Positions 8,011 to 12,508 of a DNA stretch of 12,508 nucleotides are shown one piece after another (position 1 is the first letter of the stretch; each line of letters starts with the position of its first letter). The translations under genes were made by a program, and so were the position numbers. A model generated the notes under the pieces. The model did no database searches. It saw only the letters and a program-made list of their open reading frames with translations, and was not told where the DNA came from. This DNA comes from Candidatus Atribacteria bacterium 1244-E10-H5-B2 (GTDB lineage Bacteria; Atribacterota; JS1; SB-45; 34-128): the NCBI GenBank assembly GCA_003575245.1, contig NMQN01000107.1:1-12508 (forward strand), given 5' to 3'.

Positions 8011-8128
8011 GTCAGAGTAGATAACCTGCGTTAAGTGTTAGAGAATGGGACGTTGTCTCTAAACGAAAGGATCAAAGTTTTTTATAGGGAAATTATTTAA
8101 TCCTGCGGTAGGTTATCGCGTCCGCTGC
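8011..8128 (+). promoter_or_regulatory. Tetrahydrofolate (THF) riboswitch, folT type
   Basis: The leader matches conserved blocks of the THF riboswitch in order: AGAGTAGAT (8014-8022), GCGTTAAGTGT (8028-8038), GAATGGGACGTTGTC (8043-8057), then ACGAA, GCGGT (8105-8109) and CGCGTCCGCTGC (8117-8128). Supporting helices: ATAACC (8021-8026) with GGTTAT (8111-8116); TTAGAGA (8038-8044) with TCTCTAA (8056-8062), a perfect 7-bp stem; AGGAT (8068-8072) with ATCCT (8100-8104). The last arm is longer than in the Eubacterium siraeum example, with an AT-rich 27-base loop. It lies directly before a folate-transporter gene, the best-known context of this class. THF binding would lower expression of the transporter. 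Confidence 0.93.
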
Positions 8129-8174
8129 TACATCAAAAAAACAACTTTTGCAAAGACTCTTCTTGATGTAGCAG
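8125..8174 (+). promoter_or_regulatory. Likely expression platform of the THF riboswitch
   Basis: CTGCTACATCAA (8125-8136) and TTGATGTAGCAG (8163-8174) form a perfect 12-bp stem around 26 bases. The 5' arm uses CTGC, which also closes the 3' side of the riboswitch, so aptamer closure and this hairpin compete. No T-run follows. A smaller stem GATATA/TATATC (8174-8189) abuts the ribosome binding site AGGAGGG (8191-8197). This favours control of translation or folding near the start over simple intrinsic termination. Confidence 0.6.
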
Positions 8175-8205
8175 ATATAAAGCTATATCAAGGAGGGAAA
8201 ATGAA

Positions 8206-8736
8206 ATGAAAATATCGTCCTATAAAATTACCACTATGGGTCTTCTAATTGCTTTAAGTATAATTTTATCTCGGGTGGCCAGTCTACGTATTGCTATTGG
8301 AGGAGTAGAGGGAATCAGAATCGGTCTGGGGGGATTGCCTATAATTTTAGGAGGTATCCTGTTTGGTCCTTTATCCGGAGGCCTGGTTGGGGCAATTTCT
8401 GACCTGTTAGGCTATTTTATAAATCCCATAGGGGTTTATATGCCACACTTTACCCTAACTTCTGCCTTAACCGGGATAATCCCTGCTCTTGTTTTAAAGT
8501 TAAACCAGAAAAACGAGCCAAATGTTTTAGAGTTGGGTATTGCTATTGCAGTGGGGCAGACTATCACTTCTCTTATTTTGGTTCCTTATTTTTTACATAT
8601 TTTATTTGGGCTTCCATGGGTAATTTTAATGCCACCAAGAATTATTGGCGTGCCTGTTAATATTTTTCTTTATACTGTAGCAATTAATTTACTTTTAAAG
8701 AGAAATATTTTAATTTTTAATCATAAGAGGATTTAA
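8206..8736 (+). CDS. folT: Folate ECF transporter S-component
   Basis: This is the substrate-binding membrane subunit of a group II energy-coupling factor transporter. It captures folate and partners with shared EcfA/EcfA'/EcfT subunits, none of which is in this window. The 176 residues contain about six hydrophobic segments (10-24, 42-56, 58-74, 82-98, 110-130, 148-164), the family size. Typical features are the N-terminal TTMGLLIALSIILSR, RIGLGGLPIILGGILFGPLSGGLVGAISDLLGY, the P-I-G-V-Y-x-P-H-FTLTSALTG block and a C-terminal PPRIIGVPVNIFLYTVAINLLLKR. The upstream THF riboswitch independently supports the substrate. ATG at 8206 follows AGGAGGG by 8 bases. An ATG at 8201 leads to an immediate stop and is not used. 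The gene is a stand-alone unit followed by accessory DNA. Confidence 0.92.
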   Translation: MKISSYKITTMGLLIALSIILSRVASLRIAIGGVEGIRIGLGGLPIILGGILFGPLSGGLVGAISDLLGYFINPIGVYMPHFTLTSALTGIIPALVLKLNQKNEPNVLELGIAIAVGQTITSLILVPYFLHILFGLPWVILMPPRIIGVPVNIFLYTVAINLLLKRNILIFNHKRI

Positions 8737-8740
8737 AAAA

Positions 8741-8869
8741 TAACTAACATATCTGGCGAGGAAGAAAGGAAAATTTGTTTATTTTGAGGAACTTTAAAGA
8801 ACCACCTTTCCATTCATGAACAGAGTTGGCAGTTTAAAAGAATTTTTTTAAAGAAAAAGGTGTTAGTTA
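8741..8869. repeat. 9-bp inverted repeat bracketing 111 noncoding bases after folT
   Basis: TAACTAACA (8741-8749) and TGTTAGTTA (8861-8869) are exact inverted copies. Inside, AGAAAGG and CCTTTCC can also pair. No ORF is present. The rest of the gap to 8953 contains A/T runs and a short AAAGTG..CACTTT palindrome near 8878-8891. It may be a long-range stem after folT or the remains of a small inverted-repeat element; no target duplication was found. Confidence 0.35.
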
Positions 8870-8953
8870 CATTTTAAAAGTGAACACTTTAAGGATCAAA
8901 AATATACTATTTTTTTACAATTATTTAGCTGTAAATAAATTATCAGTTAAAAG

Positions 8954-9190
8954 CTAAAACTGCACTAAATTAAGGTCAGAATTTTTAACTTTTTGCATAC
9001 CTAAAAGTTCACCTTCATACCAGAATCTTATTTCTACTAAACCAGATTCTTTATCTGGGATAAGACGAAGTTGTATCCTTTCATGTAGTGGTGCACTAGG
9101 TACTTTTAATTCTAAATTATTTATAGAGACTTTACGGTAAGAATTTACCATTCTATCCGCATCAGGGAATACAAAAAAAATACAGGCTAA
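8954..9190 (-). pseudogene. Remnant of a DDE transposase/integrase C-terminus
   Basis: Reading the minus strand, the frame is open from 9190 (just after an in-frame TGA at 9193-9191) to a TAG at 8956-8954. The best part, from the ATG at 9151, is 65 residues: NSYRKVSINNLELKVP, then LHERIQLRLIPDKESGLVEIRFWYEGELLG. This resembles the small beta-barrel after the catalytic core of Mu/IS481/IS21-like integrases, in which a V-x-x-N-G/L-x-x-x-V-P strand is followed by V-E-I-R/I-x-x-x-G-x-L. The DDE catalytic core is missing: upstream (higher coordinates) the frame is closed and gives way to plus-strand small ORFs. It is therefore a decayed end of an insertion sequence, not a functional gene. The element's original borders are not identifiable. 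Confidence 0.5.
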
Positions 9191-9230
9191 TCAAAGAGGG
9201 AAGAAAAGAGGTAAAAACAATCTGTTTATT

Positions 9231-9413
9231 TTGGGAGAACCTGGGGGGACCCGGGTAATTTTTTTGCCTTTTTTTCATTTAACACAAGGATATCATGGTG
9301 ATATAAAAGAATGGTATCAAAAAAATGCCTGTAAAATGAAACTCCATATAGATACAAAAGATTGGATTGAAGGGGAAGTATATGGAGAAAGGGAGGTAAA
9401 AGTAGGGGGATAA
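9231..9413 (+). CDS. Small unknown ORF, doubtful
   Basis: There are 60 codons from a TTG, or fewer from an internal start; no ATG with a proper ribosome binding site is present (ATG at 9334 would give only 26 residues). The C-terminal half, IKEWYQKNACKMKLHIDTKDWIEGEVYGEREVKVGG, looks protein-like, with mixed charged and aromatic residues. The N-terminal part comes from a G-rich and T-rich stretch (9238-9275) that looks noncoding. The stop lies 6 bases before the next gene's ATG, and that gene's AGGGGG ribosome binding site sits in its last codons. It may be the surviving 3' end of a longer gene. Confidence 0.3.
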   Translation: MGEPGGTRVIFLPFFHLTQGYHGDIKEWYQKNACKMKLHIDTKDWIEGEVYGEREVKVGG

Positions 9414-9419
9414 TCTAAT

Positions 9420-9647
9420 ATGGGAGAATCAAAGGTGAGTAAAAAGACGATATTTCTGGGAATAATGAGGCGGTATTTAAAAATGCATATCAAAGTTAAA
9501 TGCAAAAATTGCGACTGGGGAGGCCAAGCGATTGTGGGAAAGAAGGGCTATCCTCTTGATAATTATAAATGCCCCAAATGTGGCCGGAATATAGAAAGAG
9601 CCAGGGGAAGGTATGACTATCATAGCGAATCTGCTCAATTAAAATAA
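9420..9647 (+). CDS. Small zinc-ribbon-like protein, 75 aa
   Basis: The function is not known. The protein carries two knuckles, CKNC (28-31) and CPKC (51-54), 19 residues apart, the spacing of a rubredoxin-type zinc ribbon. Each is followed by D/G and basic residues (CDWGG; CGRNIERARGRY). The first 22 residues are basic and less ordered; an alternative start at ATG 9483 would remove them and begin at MHIKVKCKNC, leaving the whole ribbon. ATG 9420 is preferred because AGGGGG lies about 9 bases before it. The protein could bind DNA, RNA or another protein. It stands in a region of transposase remnants and recombinase genes and is followed by hairpins with no further coding potential until 9876. 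Confidence 0.6.
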   Translation: MGESKVSKKTIFLGIMRRYLKMHIKVKCKNCDWGGQAIVGKKGYPLDNYKCPKCGRNIERARGRYDYHSESAQLK

Positions 9648-9672
9648 ATAAGTAAGGAATAATCTTCCGGTG

Positions 9673-9756
9673 ATCCGGACTTCTATCCAATTCCTTTGTC
9701 CGGATTGCCGTCCCCTGCCCTCTTGAATAAACGTTTTTTCAGAGGGGGCAGGGCTG
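9673..9756 (+). terminator. Two adjacent hairpins, the second a probable terminator
   Basis: ATCCGGAC (9673-9680) and GTCCGGAT (9698-9705) form a perfect 8-bp stem with a 17-base loop. Next, 9713-9727 pairs with 9738-9753: CCCTG/CAGGG, CCCTC/GAGGG and TGAA/TTCA, about 14 bp with two small bulges and a 10-base loop. CTGTTTAATC follows, only a weak T-run. The pair would end transcription of the zinc-ribbon gene and insulates the recombinase operon. They could alternatively mark the left boundary of the recombinase element. Confidence 0.55.
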
Positions 9757-9815
9757 TTTAATCTGATTGATACCTGAGCTACTTTTATCTGTTTTCTTAT
9801 AATTATCTATTATTG

Positions 9816-9844
9816 TTGACAAATGTTGTTTATGGTGATAAAAT
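9816..9844 (+). promoter_or_regulatory. Promoter of the excisionase-recombinase operon
   Basis: TTGACA (9816-9821), a 17-base spacer and TAAAAT (9839-9844) give a near-consensus sigma-70-type promoter. The start site would fall near 9851, about 25 bases before the excisionase ATG. The AT-rich stretch just upstream (9795-9815) may act as an UP element. Confidence 0.75.
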
Positions 9845-9875
9845 TAGATAGAATAAAGATAAAGGGGGATTTATG

Positions 9876-10061
9876 ATGTTGACTCTTAAAGAAGTAGCTC
9901 AAAGGCTGAACGTGCACGAAAATACGGTAAAAAACTTTATACGGGGTGGAAAGCTGACCGGTTATAAGCTTAACCGGGTCTGGAGAATCAAGGAGAAAGA
10001 CCTGGAGAAATTTCTTAATCAAAGGAAGTGGAGAGAGAATGAAGAACTTAATCGAGACTGA
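9876..10061 (+). CDS. Excisionase-like helix-turn-helix protein (MerR/HTH_17 type)
   Basis: The 61 residues form essentially one DNA-binding domain: LTLKEVAQRLNVHENTVKNFIRGGKLTGYKLNRVWRIKEKDLEKFLNQ. This is the winged-helix excisionase fold, with helix-turn-helix at about 3-24 and the wing GYKLNRVWRI. Two adjacent ATGs exist (9873, 9876); 9876 is chosen because AAAGGGGG (9861-9868) is then at a better distance. The last 23 bases overlap the tyrosine recombinase gene in another frame, so the two are translationally coupled. Small proteins of this kind act as directionality factors or transcription regulators of the integrase next door. A purely regulatory role is equally possible, since many stand-alone HTH_17 proteins have unknown targets. 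Confidence 0.85.
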   Translation: MLTLKEVAQRLNVHENTVKNFIRGGKLTGYKLNRVWRIKEKDLEKFLNQRKWRENEELNRD

Positions 10062-10950
10062 TCTATCCTTGGCGCTTCCGAATCTACAAGAGAAGGCCCG
10101 GGAAGTCTTTGACCTCTTGGATATCTCCGAGGGGACCAGGAGAGATTATGCCTATCGAATTTCCCTATTTCTGGCCTTTATTGCCCGGAATGGTTTTAAC
10201 AAAAATAGCTTTCTGGAATTTAAGCGCAGTCTGAAAGATAGAGACGATCTGACGGTAGCCACCAAGAATAAGTATCTGGCCTCAGCCCGGGTATTCTTAA
10301 GGGAACTGACCCGCAATGGACTTATGCCCCTGGATATCACTTTAAACATCAAGGGTTTCAGGCAGAATAAGAAACACAAGAAGGAAGGTCTTTCCGAAGG
10401 AGAGATTGAAAAGATCAGGGATAAGATAAAGACCTTTCCCGATACTCCCACCAATATCAGGATCAAGGCCCTCTTCTGCCTGTTCACTTTACAGGGTTTA
10501 AGACAGATAGAGGTTATCCGGTTAAACCGGGAGGACCTAGACCTGGTAAACGGGATCGCTTATATCCAGGGTAAGGGGCAGGATGATAAGGAGATGATCT
10601 ATCTCCACCCCCAGACAGTAAAGACCCTAAGACTCTATATCCGGATCTGTCGGGTAGGCTCGGGGGCCATGTTCAAGAGTTTGGGGAATAGGAAGAGTAA
10701 CCGGTTATCCTCGAGGACCATCAAGCGGGATTTCGAGAGCCTGTTTTCCCAATTAGGAGTTAAGAAGAGTGTCCACGGCTTCCGCCATTATTTTGTCACC
10801 CACCTTTTAAAATCCTTTGAGGTCTCCACGGTGAGGAAATTCTCCCGGCACAAGTCCCTGGATATGCTGATCATCTATGATGATGAGGTCGATCTGGTGG
10901 CCAAAAAGGACAAGGTCTTTGATTGTTTTTCCGGGATGGAAGTAGTTTGA
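10039..10950 (+). CDS. Tyrosine recombinase (XerC/D-like integrase)
   Basis: This is a site-specific DNA strand-exchange enzyme of 303 residues, the size of Xer proteins and simple integrases. The N-terminal core-binding SAM-like domain covers about 14-100 (SEGTRRDYAYRISLFLAF; ATKNKYLASARVFLRELTRNG). The catalytic domain follows with the full set: R155 (LQGLRQIEVIRL), K179 (IQGKGQDDKE), H246 and R249 (VHGFRHYFVTHLL), H271 (FSRHKSL) and the nucleophile Y280 (LIIYDDEV). GGAGAGAG precedes the ATG and overlaps the end of the excisionase gene. By eye its GC content and its codons (CTG, CGG, GGG, ATC rich) are clearly higher than the metabolic genes and the primase, suggesting separate ancestry. 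It is intact, probably active, and ends directly against a dif-like palindrome. Confidence 0.92.
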   Translation: MKNLIETDLSLALPNLQEKAREVFDLLDISEGTRRDYAYRISLFLAFIARNGFNKNSFLEFKRSLKDRDDLTVATKNKYLASARVFLRELTRNGLMPLDITLNIKGFRQNKKHKKEGLSEGEIEKIRDKIKTFPDTPTNIRIKALFCLFTLQGLRQIEVIRLNREDLDLVNGIAYIQGKGQDDKEMIYLHPQTVKTLRLYIRICRVGSGAMFKSLGNRKSNRLSSRTIKRDFESLFSQLGVKKSVHGFRHYFVTHLLKSFEVSTVRKFSRHKSLDMLIIYDDEVDLVAKKDKVFDCFSGMEVV

Positions 10951-10978
10951 ATGTCACATAATCGTAATTACACGACAT
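10951..10978. other. Xer/dif-like recombination core site
   Basis: Directly after the recombinase TGA come arm ATGTCACATAA (10951-10961), centre TCGTAA (10962-10967) and arm TTACACGACAT (10968-10978). The second arm read in reverse complement is ATGTCGTGTAA, identical to the first at 8 of 11 positions. The 11-6-11 layout and the CATAA / TTA edges of the centre match E. coli-type dif sites. XerS/difSL of streptococci and XerH/difH show that a single recombinase can sit next to its own site. Recognition by the adjacent enzyme is inferred. Confidence 0.6.
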
Positions 10979-11017
10979 TGGATTTAAAGGAGAATTTATT
11001 TATTTTTTAAAGCACTC

Positions 11018-11045
11018 TTGACATTGACTCTCGGGAGGATATAAT
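11018..11045 (+). promoter_or_regulatory. Consensus promoter in the noncoding region after the recombinase
   Basis: A perfect TTGACA (11018-11023) and a perfect TATAAT (11040-11045) are 16 bases apart, the best promoter in the window. It points rightward, and no ORF begins within 400 bases downstream, so its first product is an untranslated RNA starting near 11052. Confidence 0.8.
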
Positions 11046-11051
11046 GGAGAT

Positions 11052-11121
11052 AGCTCTTTAGAATTGGTCCAGCTAAGGGCATTAACGGGGATAAAAAAAC
11101 AGCCGTGATGTCCTTTTTTTT
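11052..11121 (+). ncRNA. Candidate ~70-nt small RNA (or attenuated leader) with its own promoter and terminator
   Basis: The strong promoter predicts a start near 11052. A weak 5' stem TAGCT (11051-11055)/AGCTA (11071-11075) is followed by a terminator: GGGCAT (11077-11082) with ATGTCC (11108-11113, one G-T pair) and inner ACGG (11085-11088) with CCGT (11103-11106). The loop is A-rich, and eight Ts follow at 11114-11121. I recognise no known RNA family. Either this is a free small RNA, or the hairpin attenuates a long leader running to the primase gene at 11508. Expression is not shown by sequence alone. Confidence 0.6.
11077..11121 (+). terminator. Intrinsic terminator of the small RNA
   Basis: A two-segment stem (6 bp plus 4 bp, separated by a 2+1 internal loop) closes an A-rich loop and is directly followed by TTTTTTTT, the clearest T-run after any hairpin in the window. 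Confidence 0.75.
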
Positions 11122-11133
11122 AGGTTAAAAGTA

Positions 11134-11289
11134 AAAGAGGAGTGGCGCGATTGTTTAGCACACTCCCCTTTAAAAAATTTTATAGCCTCTCCGCAATACT
11201 TTTCTTGTAGGCTACCTCCTAAAATGGGTGAGCCTTTTTCTTAGTAGGTTATACAGGCTAACACCCTATTTTTATATTAGGGGATTTTT
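11134..11289 (+). other. Chain of hairpins with competing AGGCTA/TAGCCT helices
   Basis: No ORF is supported here. Hairpin A: AAAG-A-GGAGTG (11134-11144) with CACTCC-C-CTTT (11161-11171). B: TAGCCT (11183-11188) with AGGCTA (11209-11214). C: GGGTGAGCCT (11226-11235) with AGGCT-AA-CACCC (11255-11266). D: CCCTA (11264-11268) with TAGGG (11278-11282), followed by GATTTTT. C and D share CCC and exclude each other. The AGCCT of C can also pair with the AGGCT of B. D with its T-run looks like a weak terminator and C like an antiterminator, which is switch-like. Alternatively, the AGGCTA copies (11209, 11255, 11435) are protein-binding repeats of an origin. Confidence 0.45.
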
Positions 11290-11325
11290 GAACAGATGTC
11301 AAGCAGTTTATTGCAGGTGGTAGTA

Positions 11326-11381
11326 AATATCATTTTATTATGTTTTGTAAACCGGTGAAACAAATAGAACTAAATGATATT
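11326..11381. repeat. 10-bp inverted repeat with nested 5-bp stem
   Basis: AATATCATTT (11326-11335) and AAATGATATT (11372-11381) are exact inverted copies. Between them TTTGT (11344-11348) and ACAAA (11360-11364) can pair around an 11-base loop containing ACCGGTGAA. The outer repeat's right arm overlaps the tRNA-like stretch, so the two folds are alternatives. It could be a binding site for the Rep/primase system or part of the leader RNA. Confidence 0.45.
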
Positions 11382-11420
11382 AGTAACTGAGTGGGTGTCG
11401 TTCGATCCCCACTTTCGCCT
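11354..11420 (+). pseudogene. tRNA-like fragment (decayed tRNA or tRNA-mimicking structure)
   Basis: GGTGAAA (11354-11360) pairs with TTTCGCC (11413-11419) as a 7-bp acceptor-like stem with one G-T pair. ACTAA/TTAGT (11369-11384) forms a 5-bp hairpin at the anticodon-arm position. GTGGG (11391-11395) and CCCAC (11408-11412) form a 5-bp T-stem directly joined to the exact T-loop sequence TTCGATC (11401-11407). However, five extra bases (TGTCG) interrupt the T-arm, no D-arm fits, the anticodon-like loop has 6 bases, and no CCA follows. It is not a working tRNA. It may be a remnant left at an attachment site. Confidence 0.35.
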
Positions 11421-11476
11421 GGCTGGTAATTGGAAGGCTACATTTTCCTTTCGGTTACTTCTGATTACCGGCCAGG
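11418..11476 (+). repeat. 13-bp hairpin just upstream of the primase gene
   Basis: CCTGGCTGGTAAT (11418-11430) and ATTACCGGCCAGG (11464-11476) pair over 13 positions with a single G-T wobble, enclosing 33 bases that include another AGGCTAC copy. It ends 13 bases before the primase ribosome binding site (AAAGGAG at 11490) and overlaps the acceptor-like 3' strand of the tRNA-like fragment. No T-run follows. A role in translation control, as a processing site or as part of an origin is possible. Confidence 0.6.
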
Positions 11477-11507
11477 TAATAAATAACGGAAAGGAGAATA
11501 TAAATAT

Positions 11508-12508
11508 ATGCAAAAAGAATTAACAAAATTTTTTAAGGCGATTTTTGGAGGAATTAAAGGATGTATTGACATCAGAACTTTTGTTCATACCAGAAATAAA
11601 GATAAAAAAACTATAACGCATCAAGTAAACCATTTGTTCAGACCAATAACAAAAAGTGGAGTGATAGATTTAATATCCTTGCTAAATAGTGAAAATTTCA
11701 CTAAAAATAAAAATATTCACTTTGGAGTTGCGCCCAGGGTCATAAATACTGGAGGGCGACAAACCGGAGCTGAGAGCGATATAAAGGTGCTTCCTGTTCT
11801 TTGGTGTGACGCAGATTGCAAGAGAGAAAAACAACCCGAGTTGCCTACAAAAGAAGAAATGATGAAGAAGATAGAAAAGTTTGGAATCCCTCCAAGTATT
11901 ATAGTAGATAGTGGATTAGGCTATCATTTTTACTGGTTGCTAAAAATTCCCATACTCATCAAAAACAATAAGATACTTTTGGAAACCAAAGGAATTTTGA
12001 AGGGATTGGCACTACAATTAGGGGGCGATATTGCTGGGCAAGATATCTCTCATTGTTTGCGGGTGCCGGGAACGAAGAATATAAAGCCGGAATGCCCATC
12101 GGGGCTACTAGTAAAGATTGTAAAATTTGAACCGGATCTAAAATATGAAGTTGAAAAATTTCAGAAATATAAGGTTAAGATAGAAGATACATCCAAGATG
12201 GATATAAATTTAAAAGACGTGAAAGTGCCGGCAAGATTTGAAGAATTATTAAAGAAAAATAAAAAATTGCAGGATACCTATTTAAAACGAAATAGACCGG
12301 ACCTCTCCGACCAGACGGGTTCAGGCTACGATATGGCCTTAGCGAATTTTTTAATTCAAAAAAAATTCACTGATTCGGAAATTATAGCAATTATAAAGAC
12401 TTCTAAAACTGGCACAGAAAAGAAGATAACCCCATCGTATCTGAAAATAACCATAGGCAAAGCGAGGGCCTTTGAGGAGAAAAGAAAAAAAGGAAGAAAG
12501 AAAAAAGA
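11508..12508 (+). CDS. Archaeo-eukaryotic-type primase / RepB-like replication protein, N-terminal part (runs off right edge)
   Basis: The ATG at 11508 follows AAAGGAG (11490-11496) by 11 bases; 333 codons are visible with no stop. Residues 70-78 (IHFGVAPRV) and VLWCDADC (97-104) give the catalytic DxD pair D101/D103. SGLGYHFYWLL (135-145) supplies the motif-II histidine H140. DISHCLRVPGTKNIK (179-193) is the conserved D-x-x-LRxPGTxNxK motif of plasmid and phage AEP primases. Residues 265-300 (DLSDQTGSGYDMALANFLIQKKFTDSEIIAII) resemble the helical PriCT-like domain that follows the catalytic core. The tail is very lysine-rich. Such proteins prime or start replication of plasmids, satellites and prophages, often with a helicase fused or downstream, which would lie outside this window. 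Its lower GC than the recombinase suggests the two were assembled from different sources. Confidence 0.85.
   Translation, partial: MQKELTKFFKAIFGGIKGCIDIRTFVHTRNKDKKTITHQVNHLFRPITKSGVIDLISLLNSENFTKNKNIHFGVAPRVINTGGRQTGAESDIKVLPVLWCDADCKREKQPELPTKEEMMKKIEKFGIPPSIIVDSGLGYHFYWLLKIPILIKNNKILLETKGILKGLALQLGGDIAGQDISHCLRVPGTKNIKPECPSGLLVKIVKFEPDLKYEVEKFQKYKVKIEDTSKMDINLKDVKVPARFEELLKKNKKLQDTYLKRNRPDLSDQTGSGYDMALANFLIQKKFTDSEIIAIIKTSKTGTEKKITPSYLKITIGKARAFEEKRKKGRKKK

Noticed and set aside
8201..8209. Two-codon ORF ATG AAA TGA overlapping the folT start
   Set aside because: Too close to the ribosome binding site and most likely chance; folT ATG at 8206 has the normal spacing.
11044..11061. Possible 5-codon leader peptide (ATG GAG ATA GCT CTT TAG) after GGGAGG, upstream of the terminator hairpin
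   Set aside because: Its ATG overlaps the -10 box, so it would only be on transcripts from further upstream; five codons show no regulatory codon run.
11381..11419. Hammerhead-ribozyme-like bases (CTGAG before GTGGG, GAAAC nearby)
   Set aside because: The required CUGANGA and GAAA core strands are not arranged around the stems in the hammerhead order.
11354..11420. Functional tRNA gene
   Set aside because: No D-arm, a 6-base anticodon-like loop, a 5-base insertion in the T-arm and no CCA; reported only as a tRNA-like fragment.
10986..11499. Direct repeat AAAGGAGAAT at 10986-10995 and 11490-11499 as target duplication around the noncoding region
   Set aside because: The repeat is a ribosome-binding-site-like purine run that recurs easily by chance in this genome; no further matching sequence extends it.
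1..12508. CRISPR array
   Set aside because: No regularly spaced direct repeats of 24-40 bases and no cas genes were found.

Overview
The window is AT-rich bacterial DNA from a low-GC anaerobe-like organism, Firmicutes-like or an Atribacterota-type lineage. This guess rests on codon use, strong AGGAGG/AGGGG ribosome binding sites, an NhaC-type Na+ antiporter, an ECF folate S-component under a tetrahydrofolate riboswitch, and purine-rich leaders. No 16S rRNA or other taxonomic marker is present.

Layout: a metabolic block sits between mobile-DNA genes. The left edge (1-330) is the C-terminus of a serine recombinase, followed by a cysteine-containing unknown gene (470-937). From 934 a same-strand metabolic cluster begins: promoter, IclR-type regulator, PanB (ketopantoate hydroxymethyltransferase), a conserved TIM-barrel-like protein resembling peptidase U32, a divergent Glu/Leu/Phe/Val dehydrogenase, an NhaC-family antiporter with a perfect 15-bp terminator hairpin behind it, and a divergent PLP-dependent alanine-racemase-type enzyme. 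This looks like an IclR-controlled amino-acid or oxo-acid utilisation locus, with dehydrogenase, racemase and Na+-linked carrier acting on related substrates. That is inference; the enzyme families themselves are clear. A separate unit follows: a well-preserved THF (folT) riboswitch at about 8011-8128, a 12-bp hairpin that shares bases with its 3' end, and folT.

From 8737 the character changes to accessory DNA: a minus-strand transposase/integrase C-terminal remnant, two small ORFs (one a CxxC/CxxC zinc ribbon), strong hairpins, then a promoter and an overlapping excisionase-like HTH gene plus a complete tyrosine recombinase whose base composition is visibly more GC-rich than its neighbours. 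Immediately after the recombinase stop codon lies a 28-bp imperfect palindrome with the 11-6-11 layout of Xer/dif-type core sites.

The 557 bases between the recombinase and the last gene contain no convincing ORF but are dense in signals. There is a consensus TTGACA-16-TATAAT promoter, a hairpin plus eight Ts about 32 bases behind it (a roughly 70-nt small RNA or an attenuator), a chain of competing helices built on AGGCTA/TAGCCT repeats, a tRNA-like cloverleaf fragment with an exact TTCGATC T-loop, and a 13-bp hairpin. A gene that runs off the right edge (11508 onward) is an archaeo-eukaryotic-type primase with DxD, SGxGxH and LRVPGTxNxK motifs. The recombinase, excisionase and primase together suggest an integrated plasmid-like or satellite-like element, with the structured region as candidate origin, regulatory RNA or attachment zone. 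That region is the part most likely to hold something undescribed.
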